Origin: Pelomyxa schiedti
Lineage: Eukaryota; Evosea; Pelobiontida; Pelomyxidae
DNA length: 64,000 bases
Assembly: GCA_020536535.1 (NCBI GenBank)
Contig: JAHLWZ010000277.1
Location: 68,982 to 132,981 of the forward strand
Direction: 5' to 3'
Positions 12,719 to 24,791 of this stretch are shown piece after piece (position 1 is the stretch's first letter; each line of letters starts with the position of its first letter). The notes under the pieces are model-generated. The model was given only the letters and a program-made list of their open reading frames with translations, ran no database searches and was not told the DNA's origin. The position numbers were made by a program, and so were the translations under genes.

Positions 12719-14500
12719 ATGCTGTCCCCGGCAGTAGATCGCGGTGTCGGTTCCGGCGTTGGTGTCGTAGTTCAGCACCGCACGAAGCAATATACCGCTC
12801 CTACTCGCCATCGTGAGGTGATTATCCCTTGTTTTTTTTTTCTGGTTGTAATTTTTTTATTTCCCCCTCGTCGCAGCCTTCCAGCCCTGACACTGACCTG
12901 GCAGGGTAAAAGACTTTGTTTTTTTGTTCGGTTAAATTATATTTTAACTTATATTCAATTTTAGGCATCGGCCGCAAAAAAAAGGGTCTTGGACCCCCGA
13001 GGTTTATTTTCTAACATCACGTACCACTCACATTTACAAAAAAAAAGGAGGATGCCATGCTACTTGTGCTTGTGAATGGGAATGGCCCAACACCGGATTG
13101 GTCTAATATAGCCTCCAAGATTGAAGGTAGAATAGGAAAGCAGTGCCGAGAAAGGTAACCACTTTCCATACGAAATAGAATTGGCTAATCACCACAGATA
13201 TTATAATCATCTGGCACCAGAAGTGCGCAAGGATGCGTGGACCACAAAAGAGGATGAACTTATCATTCAAGCTCACAGTAGCTTGGGAAACAAATGGGTA
13301 GAGATTGCAAAGATGTTGCACGGACGCCCTGCTAATGCCATCAAAAATCGCTGGAATTCAACTCTTAAGGTTGTTGTTTTCTTCAAGCCTTTCTGGCTAA
13401 GTCTGTGCAGAGGAGAGTCGGTGCCTTGGGATCTCCTGCAGTACCTGCAGTGACCCCCTCTGTATCATCGATTTCAAGTCCTTCCTCTGTGCTCACTCCA
13501 TTGAGAACTGGCGTTTGCAATCAAACTACAGAGAACTTGGAGACCCCGGTCAATCAAGATGAATCAACCTGTCCTCTCAAACGTGGTGGATACAACCTTG
13601 ATGTTTCCACCCCAAAGAAGCCTCGCAGTCAGTCTTTCGATCCCCCTACCCAGGTAAAGCAAGGTAAGGTAACTCCTTTTGTTAACAGTATGGCAGGTGG
13701 AACCTGTCGCTGTACCTAACCCTGCATTTGTTGATCCTCTATGTACTCCAGGAGGAACGGACTCCATCACTACCTTCCAACCTGTTTTTGTACCCCCAGT
13801 CAATCAGTTTCCATCTGTGGTTTCCACCCATCGGCACCATAGGCACCACCATCATCATCACACTGATGAAAGTGACAGCAACGTGGATGGGACTTATCCG
13901 ATTCCATATCAATGTGTAAATACCAGCAACGAGGCCCTAGCTGAGCACCCTTTAAAGCAGGAACAAGTTGTTGAGGAGACCCAGGCTGAGGATGACCAAT
14001 ACCAGCCACCGTATCAGCAGCCACATTACCCCAGACACTTTTCCAGCCAACCATCTAACACAGAACAATTCACCTTCAGCCAACACAATTGTCTGTCAGC
14101 TCCAGGATTTCCTGGAAATTCATGGCCTTCTGGGCTTGCACAAGGCCAAACAGAGCAGAATCCTGTCTACCCCATGCACATGCCACAGCCATTCACATAC
14201 CCCAGTAACACCATCCCGTCTCCTCTACCCTTGGAACAATTCACAGTACCTGGAGGAGATAGTATTGTAACACAAGCCTATCTCAATGATTGGGCAGCTT
14301 TCTATGTATTTTAACCGGCATTGCTGTATATATCCCTCACCATAACTTCAGGAAACCTCAACAAGACCCAACGTGTCTCCAGACTATTTCCTAAGTGGAG
14401 ACATGTCTACAATGGGGTTCATACCATGTAAGTTCTCTTTTTTTCCCCTTTTCCTCAACACTGCTCAGGTGACATGCCCTCTTTCCCTGGGTTTTCTTGA
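12719..14500 (+). CDS. Two-repeat (R2R3-like) MYB transcription factor
   Basis: Nuclear DNA-binding protein. Splicing out 13002-13047 gives [20 protein letters not shown], the start of a MYB repeat. Splicing out 13155-13197 gives [21 protein letters not shown], where the usual Trp after CRER is Tyr. The second repeat follows ([19 protein letters not shown] and [12 protein letters not shown]). Earlier exons give a short N-terminus from [11 protein letters not shown]. The C-terminal half is Pro/Gln/His-rich with a run of histidines near 13840. An intron near 13665-13688 and another beginning about 14306 are supported by frame, and a last small exon ends SFPGFS at 14500. Repeat spacing resembles animal c-MYB and plant MYB3R repeats. 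Target genes are unknown. Confidence 0.88.
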
Positions 14501-14647
14501 TTGTCCTGGCAAATGTCTCCTTTGTAACTTAAGGCTGTATTTTTGTTTGAATGCCATCAAACACAAAAAGGGAAAAAAAAAACGAGTACATATTTACTTC
14601 CACCACCAAAAATACATAGTGGGTCTGTTTTGGAATTGCACAATGAC
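14501..14647. other. Convergent 3' junction
   Basis: A 147-bp gap between the MYB stop (+) and the stop of the secreted protein gene (-). It has an A-rich tract near 14570. Nothing coding seen. Confidence 0.4.
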
Positions 14648-16362
14648 CTAAGGGTTGTACATATTGTCAGAGTCAACAGCATAAAGGGCACGGCCACCAT
14701 CTCTTGGGCTGTAAATTGTTTAAAGAGGGCTGGTACTTAACACAGTAAAACAGAGAGTACCTTGTGTAGTAGGAGCCATCAGATTTTTCTCTCCCTTCAT
14801 TAACAAGCCACAGGTGACCACTCCCTGTAGTGCTAGCATAGGTTCCCTCGGGGTAATAAGACCAGGTGCTTGCACCAACGTCGTACTCTTTCCAACCAAT
14901 GGTCAAGCTCACAAGGAACAGGGAGCCATAGTCCCTTGAACTTGCCAATCTGTAGTCATCCCGGTCTGATGTCTGTACAACTGGAGCAGCACCTTGCACA
15001 TTGCGTTTGTTCATGGTGTAAGCACGCTCGGCAACAACAAGGCCACTGTCTCCAGCTATCAGTTTGCCGTTACTGTCATAAGGCCAACGATACATCCGTC
15101 CCCCCATTCCTGGGGCAGAGGCTGGGTCAGCTGTGCATGGGCTGCTACCATCGTTGCAATACTCGCCACTCAAAATAACTCCTTGTGTTTGAGTAGAGTC
15201 TTTCCCAAGCCAAGAAAACTGTCACAGCAAAAGTAAGAACGCAAGGCATTAACGAGTGAGATACACGAACCTTAGCAAAGCATACATCCGTGTCAGGCAA
15301 CGAGCTGTTGTCAATTTTGCTCACCAAGTACTTGGTCAGCTCTGGAACAGCATACTTATACCCGTACGCACACCACACCCCTGTGGAAACCTGGCCAATC
15401 TTATCACTGCATGTGTCATCAGTGCTCATTGCTCGAATATCACTCAGGTCGAAGACTCTCATTCCATTATTTGTATCAGCAAGGTAAAGAAAGTTTTTTA
15501 TCCACACAACGCCGCCAGCATGATTAACCACTGTTGCTTCTTTAAGTAAAACGAAGATTTTCGAGCATTCAAACCTGGTTCGTAGGTACCAGTACCAGTT
15601 GGGTGAACTAATAACAGATGGCGATATTGCGTTGTTACCCCTGCACTGGTCTGGCTAATATTGGCAATGGAGATTCTGACGCCCTTGTTTGAATAAGGAC
15701 TCACAGGAGGGTTTGGATCGCCGCTCGGAGCATCACTGTTGTAGTACCAACTGGTAATGGCATAATAATAGTCTCCAATCTTACCCTGTGTCATACCCTG
15801 AGGAACCCCTAAATCCAAAGTGGGATTTGATTAACCGAATCTAGAATGAATACAAGCTACATACAGTATTCCACGGATTGGTCACCACTCTCCCAAGTGT
15901 ATCCATACAAATAAGCCCCAGAAGGTGCCATTGGAGTCGCGGAAGAAGCTATTGCAGGTGCATTCCTGTTGAGGTCGCTCACCAGCGTATCCAAGCTGAC
16001 TTTGCCCTTGCCGATACTCGCGCCCCATTCGGCCCAAGTGTTCCAAGTGCCCTCATCCTGTTTGTGTGTGACTAAAGTACTAGGTGTTATTACCGTATAT
16101 TAATGCATATTCACAACTCTGTGCCAAAAGTTTATAATATATTGATATGTGAAAATTCTACTTTACAAGGGGGAAAAAAAAGGCTCGGCTCGGGACTTAC
16201 CCTGAGGTACATGCACGATGAGTACGTCTTCATTGGTTGGTCCTCCCCTTCAGTTGGTGTGAATCTCAGCGTCTTCGTCTCCGCGTCGCTTGAACGAACG
16301 CCGCACACGACACCGACTGCCAACAGCGCCGCCGAGATCCACTTGCACCACCACATCAACAA
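14648..16362 (-). CDS. Secreted protein of unknown function, possibly beta-propeller
   Basis: The ATG at 16362 opens a signal peptide (WISAALLAVGVVCGVRSSDA). Four or more introns are bridged: YSSCMYLR joins DEGTWNTWAEWGASIG, then YGYTWESGDQSVEYC, then GVPQGMTQGKIGDYYYAITS, FLYLADTNNGMRVFDLSDIR, and RMYRWPYDSNGKL. The last exon (ending at TAG 14648-14650) reads SPRDGGRALYAVDSDNMYNP. The repeated Trp/Tyr/Gly-rich strands, the LADTNNGMRVFDLSDI segment and the lack of membrane spans suggest an extracellular beta-propeller-like protein, similar in feel to secreted proteins of actinobacteria. That link is an impression that would need a search. No catalytic motif identified. Confidence 0.75.
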
Positions 16363-16665
16363 CGAGTTTGATTTTGGGAAATCTGCGGGAGGCGAACGAA
16401 TCCCTCAATCTGATTCGCCAGTATCCAATCTTGGTAACAACGAAGTGTTGCGCCACGCGGACTCCAGGTTTAGGCCGAAACATTTACATCCGTTACAAAC
16501 CGAATTTTAAATTAGAACAGCACTTTTTTGCGCGGCCATTTCCTCCCTTTATAATCGGCCGCACCACCATAAAAAATTTAAAATCGCAATTCGGCTTCTC
16601 TTTTGTCCTCGAAAAGAAGGAACCTCGCCCTGCCTCTTGAGTGACGACGAGTGCACGCGACCAAG
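16363..16665. promoter_or_regulatory. Divergent promoter region
   Basis: 303 bp between outward-facing starts at 16362 (-) and 16666 (+). Contains AT-rich stretches near 16500-16590 (aaaaaatttaaaa). No specific motif or RNA gene recognised. Confidence 0.4.
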
Positions 16666-19600
16666 ATGTGCGACAACGAAGACACGCCGTTGCTCTCGCA
16701 GGACGACCCTTCTAGTCTCTGGTACAATTCGCTGGGAATTGAGGTACTCACAGACCAGCCGTTAGTTGTTGGCTTAATGAAATCGAAAGCAATTGCGCGC
16801 CTCTGTTGCGTGTGGTTTGTGTCTCGAGTGCACTCGTCTGTGTTCCACCTTTTCCTGATGTGTTTTTTTTTTCTTTTTCTTTTCTTTCCTTCCCTTTGCG
16901 AAGTGCACGAACCGCAAGAGACCCAACCGAAACAACGACGTGGAAGATGATCTCAGGGCTAATGCACTCAGCGTTTGTCCCACAAGTCACTTCTTATGTT
17001 CTCAATCTCCTCCAGAACTCGCAGGAGGACGACGGCGATGACAACGGCAATGCGCAGCCCCGCGCACCCATAAATAAGAAACACAGATACGGATCACCTA
17101 CCCCTACGCCGACGCCGACCTCGACGCCTACACCGTCGCCAGGCACTGCTGGCAGGAAATCTCCTGTAAAACCAAAAGGGTTTTCGAGTCAGTCTCAGTC
17201 TCAATCTCAATCCCAATCCCAATCTCATTCTCATTCTCAATCTGGGTCCCCCTATCATCTGTCAGCAGTTCAGCCCGCACAGAATCAATTCCTACAACCA
17301 TCGACCCAGAATCTATCTCCATCCAAGGTTGATTCCCTTTCCTTTTTTCCCTCTACTGTTGTGTATTACATTCTTGCACTTAATACATGAATGCACTTCA
17401 GAACGAAATCACTAACAATAGCATGTAGAAGCCTCGAGGTAGCATTGTGCAAGGCACACAAGAATGCAGCTCAAGTCCTTCTGTAGAAGAATCTCCCGCA
17501 ACAGAGGCTGTTCCAACAACCCAGCCCATTGGCACCCAAGCTATTCCAACAACGCAGCCCATTGGCACACAAGCAATCACGTCAACACAGCCCGCTGGTA
17601 CCCAGGCTGCACCCCAAATCGAGTCGGATGGAAACCAACGGGTATGGGGGTGGGGAGGGTGAAATACAATTTGATGATTATTCAGCGAAATCCCGAATGG
17701 GCAACTTTGGCTCGTCCTGTTCCAGGAGCGACCCAAGTGGTTGGCAAAATAACAGGTAGCAAACAGGGAGTTTGGCCCTTGACTTAACTTTTTCTGCTTA
17801 GAAGTTCGCACCACTTTTGGTTCGGGACCTACATGTCAGGTTAGATGTGATCACCCAGCAGTGAAGCCACTTCACTTCACTTTGGAGATGCGGAATTGGG
17901 ATGGAGGTGACTGGGAAACTGAAGGAAACAAGAAAAAGTTTTGCAGAGGATTTTTGATGTAAGAACAGCCTAACATTTTACTCTTCCTGGTAACACTGTA
18001 TTCAGTTGTCACGAACCTGTAATAGTAGGTCCCAAGCACATGAAGCCAGGGGAATCAACGCTGTTGCTAGAGTCCGAACCAATCTGGATTGAAAATGAAG
18101 GCATAAGCGCCTCAAATCTTGGTTGTGTTAGACATCTAACAAGACTCCAGAATTCACATTTACTAATAATAGACACATGCAAAAAAAAATTCATGGGAAT
18201 GGAAGGACTATAGAAATTAACAATCGAATTGCATCGTATGTCACTTTTTGATGGATGGAAACATTTTCATATTTTCTTCCCAGTGGGGAGTTTGGGGCAG
18301 TATGGACAGGTTTTGATCACTTGTTGAAAAGGGCGGCTGCTGTGAAGGTTATATCTTACAGTTGAACTGTTCCTAAAATCTTTTAGATAGTTGATCTCGC
18401 ACGACTTCAGAAAAAGGATCCCGACCTTAAAAACGATCCCAAATTTAGAGAAAATATTCAAAGGGAAGATAAAATCCTAGCCAAGTACTTGGTTTTCCCC
18501 AAAAATATCTTGTTAATTTCTCTCTAGGCTTAACCACCCCAACATTCCAAAGCTATATATGACCTACGAATCCAAGCACGGGAAACATTACTATATAGGG
18601 ATGGAATTGTTGTACCCATTTTGTTCTACAACTTTACCTAACGAAAGAAGTATCCCAGGGCGCACTTTGCATAAGGTTATACATGATAGCCCTGACAAGT
18701 GTCTCTCTGAATGTGAAATCAAAGAAATCTCCAGACAAATATTTTCTGCTCTTGAGCATGTACATAAATCTGGTTATACTCATCGGGATATCAAAGTGAG
18801 TACTTATCCTGATTTGGATTCCCCCTCACTGTGATCGCAGCCCGAGAACATAATCCTACGAGAGCAGCCTCCGAATGCAGCTCAGGACCCAATACCTATA
18901 CCTGACCACACACCTTATATAGTTGACTTTGGGCTGGCAAACAAAACCAAGGAAATGAAATCTATGTGTGGTACCCCAAATTACACAGGTACACTTGAAA
19001 TTTTCTGCCAGTTCCCAACATTCTCCAGCCCCTGAAATGCTGGAAGGAAAACCGTGCACAGCCCTAGTGGATATGTGGTCTATGGGGGCTGTACTGTGGT
19101 ATTGGTGAGTTTCCTCCTTTCGCACTCTTTTCTCCCTTTTCACAACTCCATGGAAACAGTTTCACGGCAAACGCACCTTTCAAGAACCTCTCAGAAATTA
19201 AAGTTGGCAAACTGGATTTTTCTACTCCATATTGGCAGAATGTCTCTGGACCTGGTAAACCCCACCTTAAAACAAAAAGTTACAATTCATAGCCTTGCAG
19301 CCAAACTGCTGATAACAAAACTACTTTCCTGCAATCTGGATGAAAGACCCAATTCTTCTCTTGTTTTGCAAGACCGGTGGTTTCAAGCAGAACCTCTTCC
19401 TCACAATCTTGATTCCGTTGCAAAGGGGGACAGCAGGAGTGCCGTTCCCAAGGCAAAGATACCGGACCCTCCAACTACAACCGTCAAGTCAGTGGAGGTA
19501 ACAAAGACATCGACATCTGATGTACCCATGGAAGGGGTTCCTCCTCTTAAATCTGCGTCTATAAACTCCCAACAGCCTGCTCCAATCATAAAAAGTTCCC

Positions 19601-21267
19601 AGCACCAACACCATCACCGCCAGCGCCATACCCACACTGTAGTAAACAAAACAGATGTTCTCTCAACGAAAAAGAGAGAAGAAATACCCCCACCATCATC
19701 AAAGCCACAAACAGATGACGTACCCATGGTACAAGTACCGGAGGAAGAGGACAAGTTTGAGAAAGCCTTGCAGACTCCTACTTTCCCTGAATTCAAAGCA
19801 CCCTCCTCTGGGCGTAGTGAAACGCCTGTAAACGCCACTTCCGCATCGAGCGTGCCACGCTCTGTGCCTGATACAACGCGCCCAGAAACCAAGCATTCCC
19901 TCCCACAGGAGGCCAAAGAATCAAGCTGTGGCCATCAACTTCGGTTCACAGCTCCACAGCTCACGGAGTCTACTCGCCACAAGCATAGACACAGCCCATC
20001 ACCCGAACAACCCACAGAGGGGAGTGCGCCGGCACCACCAACGGCCAAACAACACCATCACCACGGCAGCACACAGCCGCACCAGAAGCAAGTTTCCTCG
20101 TCACAACCGCAAACCTCCGTTCCCCCAAATGCAAACAAGCACCACCAAGAGCAGCACAAGACCGAGCAAGAGAGGCCCGCCGTCTTCTACAGCCAACAAC
20201 CAAACACAGCCGCAGCCGCATCCACAGCAACAATCACCGTCGAAAACAACTGGAACTCGAAGATGCCTCCGCCGCCCTTCCCGGCCTCACCCGCCACAAC
20301 ACAGCTCCAAGAAGAAGAGGTGACCACTCCCCGCAAGCTCCCGCAAGCTCCGCTCGTGCCTTCCGCGTCAACCCACACGCCACAGGAGCCCCTGTACCAC
20401 GTCAACAGGCCGGCAGCAGCCCCTTCTCCACCGCCCCTCCTGCCAGAAACCAGCGTGGGCAGCAGCGCGAAGAGCAGCAAGCCGTATTCCAAGCACGGCG
20501 GGGGCCACCACGGCCAGCACCAGGCGGCACTTACCCCACCAGCCCCGGGGTCTACTCAAAGCCAACAACAAGCCAGCCCTGTTGCCAGCGCCAGCCTGTC
20601 GGCCTGGGACGAAGCGCGAAGGAAGCAGGAGCAGCTGATAGCAAAGAGCTCGGGCAAGTGGCTCAACACGCCGAGCCACATCTCGGGCGCCAAGACCAAG
20701 AGCAAGAGCAGCAAGGCCGGGGCGCCCGGCCACAAGAAGCAGCTGCCCATCGAGCCCTCGGGGGGTCGCACCCCAAGCCCGAGCCTAAGCCTAAGCCTGA
20801 GCCCCGGCCTGAGCCTTAGCCCGAGCCCGCCGAGCCAGACGCAGACGCAGCCGCAGGCCCAGCCCCCGTCGCCGTTCCCCTGCGCGAGCCCCGGCCCCAG
20901 CCCCTTTGGCAGCAGCGCCAGCCCCGCCCCCAGTGTCACCTCTTCCCGCCGGTACCCCTCGTCCTCGTCCCCGTCCTTGCCGTCCTCCTGCTCCTCCTCC
21001 TCCTCCTCCTCGTCGCCGTCGTCGTCCAGCATCATTGTGGGGGGGACTCTGAACACTTCATCCACGTCGTCGTTGGCGAGACCTCACCGTTCCGGCAAGA
21101 TTAGCGCCGTCCCCTCATCTCCATGCTTGGTGGACGTGGGCGTCAAGAAACACCAGGCCCGTATTTTGGCTCCATCATCACCAACAAAGTCAGAGGCGTT
21201 TATCAAGGGGCGTGGGTCAGTGCTAGCATCAGAGTCTGACGTCGATGATATCCTGAACGATTCATGA
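16666..21267 (+). CDS. CHK2/Rad53-like checkpoint kinase (SQ/TQ cluster, FHA, kinase, long tail)
   Basis: Starts MCDNEDTPLLSQDD. Spliced exons give an SQ/TQ cluster: seven SQ dipeptides in a row (17190-17250) and about eight TQ sites (17280-17620), the usual ATM/ATR substrate layout. An FHA-like domain follows (about 17680-18090: VVGKITEVRTTFGSG, HPAVKPLHFTLEM), with Lys where the conserved Ser sits. The kinase (about 18283-19370) has GEFGAVW, a Lys in RAAAVKIVD, THRDIKPEN across an intron, VDFGLANKT, and CGTPNYTAPEML across an intron. All catalytic residues are present. A roughly 600-residue tail (19400-21267), rich in Ser, Pro, His and Gln, ends SDVDDILNDS. Domain order matches CHK2/Rad53; the tail is unusually long for CHK2. 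Inferred role: nuclear DNA-damage response. Confidence 0.85.
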
Positions 21268-21510
21268 GAGACACCTCGTCCCCTTGCTCAAAACAAAACC
21301 ATCCACAAATACCCAAATACAAACCCAAACACACATGGAGTGGCCTGGTGGTTGTAATAACAAAACCCCGGTACCTCCTGTACCTCCGTACCAGACCTGA
21401 AGGAAAAGAAATAATACCCTTTTCCCCTGCTCATCTGTCTCCCTTTTTTTTAACCTAAGTTATTACGCGAGATTAACAAAAAATAAAAAAAACGAAGGGC
21501 AGAGGGACAC
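21268..21510. other. Intergenic or 5' exon region of ankyrin-BTB gene
   Basis: About 240 bp. A possible start codon at 21338 followed by a GT donor near 21371 could supply the missing first exon of the next gene, but I cannot confirm it. No other feature seen. Confidence 0.3.
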
Positions 21511-23245
21511 AGAGGCGAGGTACGTCGGCCAGCGACACAGCGGCGGCCGCGTCATCGACAAGCGACGCAGACGTGGACGCGTCGAATGCAGAAGAAAGCG
21601 CGGAAGGCAGCGAGGCACCGGTTGACAAAGTAAAAACTACCAGCAAATTGCATTTGGCTGCCGTAACGGGCGACGTAGATTCTGTGAGTTTTTTTTCCTC
21701 CCCCCTCGCACCCTTTTCTTTTTTACTCACATCATGCTTGCTGTTTTTTGTTCATTAGCTTGAAAAAATGTTACGAGGGAAGGATGTTGTGGACTCTTGT
21801 GATGAATTCTCTCACACTCCGTTGCATTACTCTGCGATATTTGGCATCGTGGAGTCAATGAAATGCCTTGTTGCTGCTAAGGCAAATGGTTTCTTTTGCT
21901 TTTAATCTTTCCTTCCTTAACCAAACAACTAAAAAGTTAACCGCACTGCTCCTCAGGAAGTCACCCCACTCCACTTCGCTTCTCGAAATGGACACTTTCA
22001 ATGTGTAGACCTGTTGATTAAAAGTGGGGCCAAAGTAAATGTCAAGGATAGTGAGAGTTGGACTCCCCTCCACTATGCCTGTTTTTGGTATTACACCTTT
22101 CTCTTATTATTTGTGTTAATGCCAAGGCCAGGGGGCACTTGAAAGTATGTAGGGTTTTACTGGAAAATCGAGCATCACTGGACGGTACAATTCTCTTACT
22201 TGGCGTTATCAGCCAACTAACTGCAGGTGCTCCTCTTAGAGAAGACCGAACAAGGCCAGACCCCTCTTCATCTTGCGTGCAACAAGGTAGTCCCTGGATT
22301 GGATCTCTCCACCTTCTAAGTAATCAACCAGTCAATAGGGGTATATTACAATAGCTTCTGAACTGATAACCGCGGGTGCAAGTATTGAATGTGTAAATAG
22401 TGAGGGCGCTTCTCCTCTTGAAACTATTCCTCTAGCTGGTTTCTTTCCCCATAATCATGCACACACCTTGAAGTTAACTGCAATACAGAAATGAGAATGC
22501 CCGCTGACAGGCCTTCTTCAACAGCTTCAATGCGGGCACTCTTGAATAATGGGCTGTACAGTGATATCACCCTTGTCTCAGCCGGAATTGAAAAACGAGG
22601 GCACAAGTGTGTTCTGGCGGCAAGGAGCCCCTACCTCCTAGCTTGGTTCAACAAAAATCCGGGTGCTACATCTTTTCAATTTCCAGATTTGAAGTACTCT
22701 CTCACTCTTGCTTCGCCATTTAACCTTACTAGGGAAAATATTTTTTCTGCGTTTGTTGAATGGATTTATACAGATGAAAATCTTGTGGCACTTCTTTCCC
22801 ACTCTGACCGAAGCGAAACTAGTGCTTCCAGTGATGTTGGATCTCAAATGTTCCGCGACGTGAGTCAACTTTTGTTCACTGCACAAACCTATGAAGTAAA
22901 AGAGCTCAAGGTATGTTATTTGAGCTTGTTGTTCTGTATTATTGATGGTCCTTTTGGTCAGGATTTATGCATCGCCTACTTGTGTCGAAATTTGAGTCAA
23001 TCAAACATTGTGTGGCTATGGAATCAAGTAAAAGCTTCGTACAATGATTACCCAGAGCTAATTACCCAATCAGTTGTCTTTTTCCTCAAGTATTTTTTTT
23101 ATCAACCTTTTCCTTTCTCATGTGTCTACCTAGGCACGCAGGATCCGTTGGCCTCTCTTTTATTCAGCAACTTCCCCCGTCCGTCCTGGCCTCTGTTATC
23201 CTCGACCTACCCCTCAAACCACCCCCAGAAAAGAGTGGCAACTAA
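21511..23245 (+). CDS. Ankyrin repeat-BTB protein
   Basis: The 5' end is uncertain because no ATG is in frame in the first visible exon. The ankyrin repeats are split over several short exons: KLHLAAVTGDVDS; TPLHYSAIFGIVESMKCLVA; TPLHFASRNGHFQCVDLLIK; WTPLHYAC; GHLKVCRVLLENRA; GQTPLHLACNK; ELITAGASIECVNSEGASPL. A BTB/POZ domain follows (22491-22910: LLNNGLYSDITLVS, HKCVLAARSPYLLAWF, FVEWIYTDE), then a BACK-like helical end (AYLCRNLSQSNIVWLW, SFIQQLPPSVLASVI). The stop is TAA 23243-23245. Proteins of this layout are usually substrate adaptors for Cullin-3 ubiquitin ligases. Introns are numerous and short. Confidence 0.82.
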
Positions 23246-23524
23246 TTCAACAAGCCCAGTCACTACACTGTTCATACATTCACCCCTAGGTTTTGTTACC
23301 TACTACTACTCATCCATATTTAATGTCATCCATCCTGGACTCTTCCACCAAGATGTTGCTCAGTTCTAACTAAAGCTATATATCCCTGTGATTCTATGTG
23401 TCAAAGACTTTGGCACACCCGACTCACAGGAAGATTTCTTTTCTAAGAAGCAGTTGCTGGGCGAAGAAAAATACTTAGATTTGTTTAAAGAAAAACAAAA
23501 CAAAATAGGTAAAAGTCGTAAGAC
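23246..23524. other. Intergenic region with unexplained open segment
   Basis: About 280 bp. From 23388 an open frame lacking ATG (DFFSKKQLLGEEKYLDLFKE) looks coding in composition and runs into the RS-rich exon of the next gene. It might be an upstream exon of that gene. Otherwise nothing identified. Confidence 0.3.
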
Positions 23525-24672
23525 ATGGTGTGTGCGTGTGGTATGTCGTATTTACCACGTCACTAATCCGCGAGTACAGTCTTCACGGTCACGCTCAAGA
23601 TCTAGATCGTCCTCTGGTTCTCCTCAACGTCGCAGGTGTGTCCGTGCATTTTGATACAAATACGCCTTTACTTGTCCTGACAACGTAATTCTTCTTCGTA
23701 AGTGGTGTACTCATTTCTCTTTTAGGTCGCCCATACGTGGCACTAGCCGCGAGCGAATGCACTCAAGGTGCCTCTTTGTGGGAAATCTTCCGTATAGCTT
23801 CAAAGAGCGAGATTTAGAGGACTTGTTTGAACGTTGTGGCGCAGTGAAGAACGTTACTGTGGGAATGAATAAGCAAACTGGGCAGAGCAAGTGTTACGCG
23901 TTTGTGGAGTTTGAAGACAGACGCGATGCTGCTGATGCCTTGGCCAAGTGTGTTGGATGTGGTTTTTCTCCTTCAATTTTTTTCACGCTGATCCTTAAAG
24001 TATTATTGTTTGTCCTCTTTGCCCTCTTCTCTCAACAGACCTGAATGTATACTATTGGAATAATTGGGATGGGATGGGGAGATAGAAAAGATAGAAACTA
24101 CTTGCTTCTAAGAAACGACATATTTTGTGCGTGTTGTGTTTGGAGGGAGAAGTGCCATGTCTTTTTTTCTTTCAGTTTTTTCCGCCTGCTAATTTTCTAT
24201 TATTATCACAGGTACAATGGATATGACATAGAAGGACGGAGACTCAGAATTGACTGGGATATTGGTCTGCAAACAAAAATGCAATACTATGGCACAAGAC
24301 GGCGAACAGACAATAGACGACCAAGGTGGCAGTATTTCTTTAACAAACTTAACCAATACCTGCAGTCAAAGGTCACGGAGCCGTTCTTCCTCATCGCGTT
24401 CTCGGTCACGTTCTCGTTCACCTTCGTACTCTAGTTCAAGTTCTCGGTCACGTTCACCAAGAAGAAGCACCTCCAGGTCTCGTTCGAGGTCCCGAGGCAA
24501 GTCCGGGTCACACCACAGACATCACGCGGGCCACAAGCATCACTCTAGAAGTGACCGAAATAGGTCTGTCTCCAAGTCTCCTTCCACTTCCACTGCCACC
24601 ACAAATACTACACTTCCCCCGAGTACAATTCCCCCCGAACAAGGCCCAACAATGCCCCCCGGAGGCCATTGA
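23525..24672 (+). CDS. SR protein with one RRM flanked by RS regions (Tra2-like layout)
   Basis: Nuclear splicing regulator. The first visible exon holds SSRSRSRSRSSSGSPQRR. A splice at ~23635-23726 leads to RGTSRERMHSRCLFVGNLPY, the start of an RRM (RNP2 LFVGNL, RNP1 CYAFVEF). A 260-nt intron (~23951-24211) splits the RRM before YNGYDIEGRRLRIDW. A small intron (~24326-24364) joins to a C-terminal RS domain (RSRSRSPSYSSSSSRSRSP) ending PEQGPTMPPGGH. RS-RRM-RS order matches transformer-2 proteins. The true start codon was not found; the 23388 open segment may belong here. The RRM intron is unusually large for this window and might be alternatively spliced. Confidence 0.8.
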
Positions 24673-24791
24673 TACCAGACACACCGTAACATCGTTGTTT
24701 CATAATTTTAGTCTTTTCTAAGTAAAGTGGCACTGTTCTTCCTAGAAACAATTTCGCGAAACACCAAGTAAAACCGAAGCACTTTGGATTG

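Noticed and set aside
20187-21065. Several antisense ORFs rich in Gly/Leu opposite the kinase tail
   Set aside because: Shadows of the Ser/Pro-rich low-complexity coding sequence.
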